DNA from: Toxotes chatareus
Lineage: Eukaryota > Chordata > Actinopteri > Toxotidae
Length of the DNA: 64,000 nt
NCBI GenBank assembly: GCA_016801885.1
Contig: JAFBJY010001449.1
Coordinates: 1-64,000, forward strand
Reading direction: 5' to 3'
Of this stretch, positions 63,751-64,000 are shown one piece after another. Made by a program: the position numbers and the translations under genes. Numbering within the stretch: position 1 is the first letter of the stretch; each line of letters opens with the position of its first letter. A model generated the notes under the pieces. The model was not told the origin of the DNA and made no database searches. It was given only the letters and a program-made list of their open reading frames with translations.

Positions 63751-64000
63751 TCAGGAAGCTCTCTGTCAGAGCACAGCCCATTTGCAACTGTGGGTGTCCT
63801 TGGCACCACACTAAACCTCAAAGGTATAAGTCCCTCTGTCCCGTACATTATTCCCCATTGTTCCCCATATACAGATGACCATGCTCCTGTTGCTCCCCTT
63901 GTGACTCCCCAATTTTTACTCATCTGTGTATGCTCCTGTGAATGTGCTGTACTCATGTCATACTCACTCCTGTCATACCTGTTGCTAATTTTGAGGTAGT

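Noticed and set aside
63482..63999. Several frames of 69 to 118 codons at the right edge
   Set aside because: Low-complexity CA/CT sequence gives open frames on both strands.
1..64000. CRISPR arrays, operons, integrases or phage genes
   Set aside because: The window is vertebrate nuclear DNA; the repeats seen are microsatellites and transposons with irregular spacing.

Overview
The window is nuclear DNA of a vertebrate, almost certainly a ray-finned (teleost) fish. The evidence is split genes with GT-AG introns, a FISNA-NACHT-LRR-B30.2 gene of the teleost NLRC3-like (NLR-C) type, CA/GA microsatellites, and a dense mix of teleost-style mobile elements: L2/CR1-like and L1/Tx1-like LINEs, tRNA-derived SINEs, Tc1, hAT and P-element relatives, Ty3/Gypsy and solo LTRs. 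Bacterial feature types (operons, CRISPR, RBS) do not apply.

Layout. 1-1056 is the 3' end of a LINE. 1057-3025 is an inverted, partly deleted copy of 18450-22800, so these two places share one segmental duplication. Part of the same unit occurs a third time at 7446-9235. 9236-18449 is an island of dead elements: an L1/Tx1 LINE holding an intact-looking tRNA-Gln(CTG) between two SINE copies, a spliced SGNH-hydrolase gene remnant, and a P-element transposase remnant on the minus strand. 20169-25843 holds a decayed multi-exon gene of the teleost family usually named SAMD3-like. It is bounded by short inverted repeats, and a LINE 5' fragment is inserted in it. 26190-27659 is a P/THAP-type element that abuts a truncated B30.2 exon. 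27661-29574 (minus) is the 3' end of a dead NLRC3-like gene. 31205-32577 is a complete-ended Tc1 element. 32990-42755 is mostly LINE sequence, with one solo LTR and one insertion that looks twin-primed.

The main gene is an NLRC3-like NLR on the plus strand, coding from 43058 to 60660. Thirteen coding exons can be placed. Their reading phases agree at every junction and total 3864 nt (1287 codons plus stop). The order is three related N-terminal repeat exons, a linker, FISNA-NACHT, four 174-nt LRR exons, a 47-nt linker exon and a PRY-SPRY exon. Its introns hold an L2 LINE carrying a SINE, a Ty3/Gypsy remnant, a 4.1-kb CR1/L2 LINE ending at a splice acceptor, and a solo LTR. The NACHT exon has two compensating one-base indels and an internal stop, so the copy is either a pseudogene or carries two assembly errors.

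Together the two NLR loci in opposite orientation and the duplicated blocks show a fast-turnover immune-gene cluster. All family names come from recognising motifs by eye; no database search was possible.
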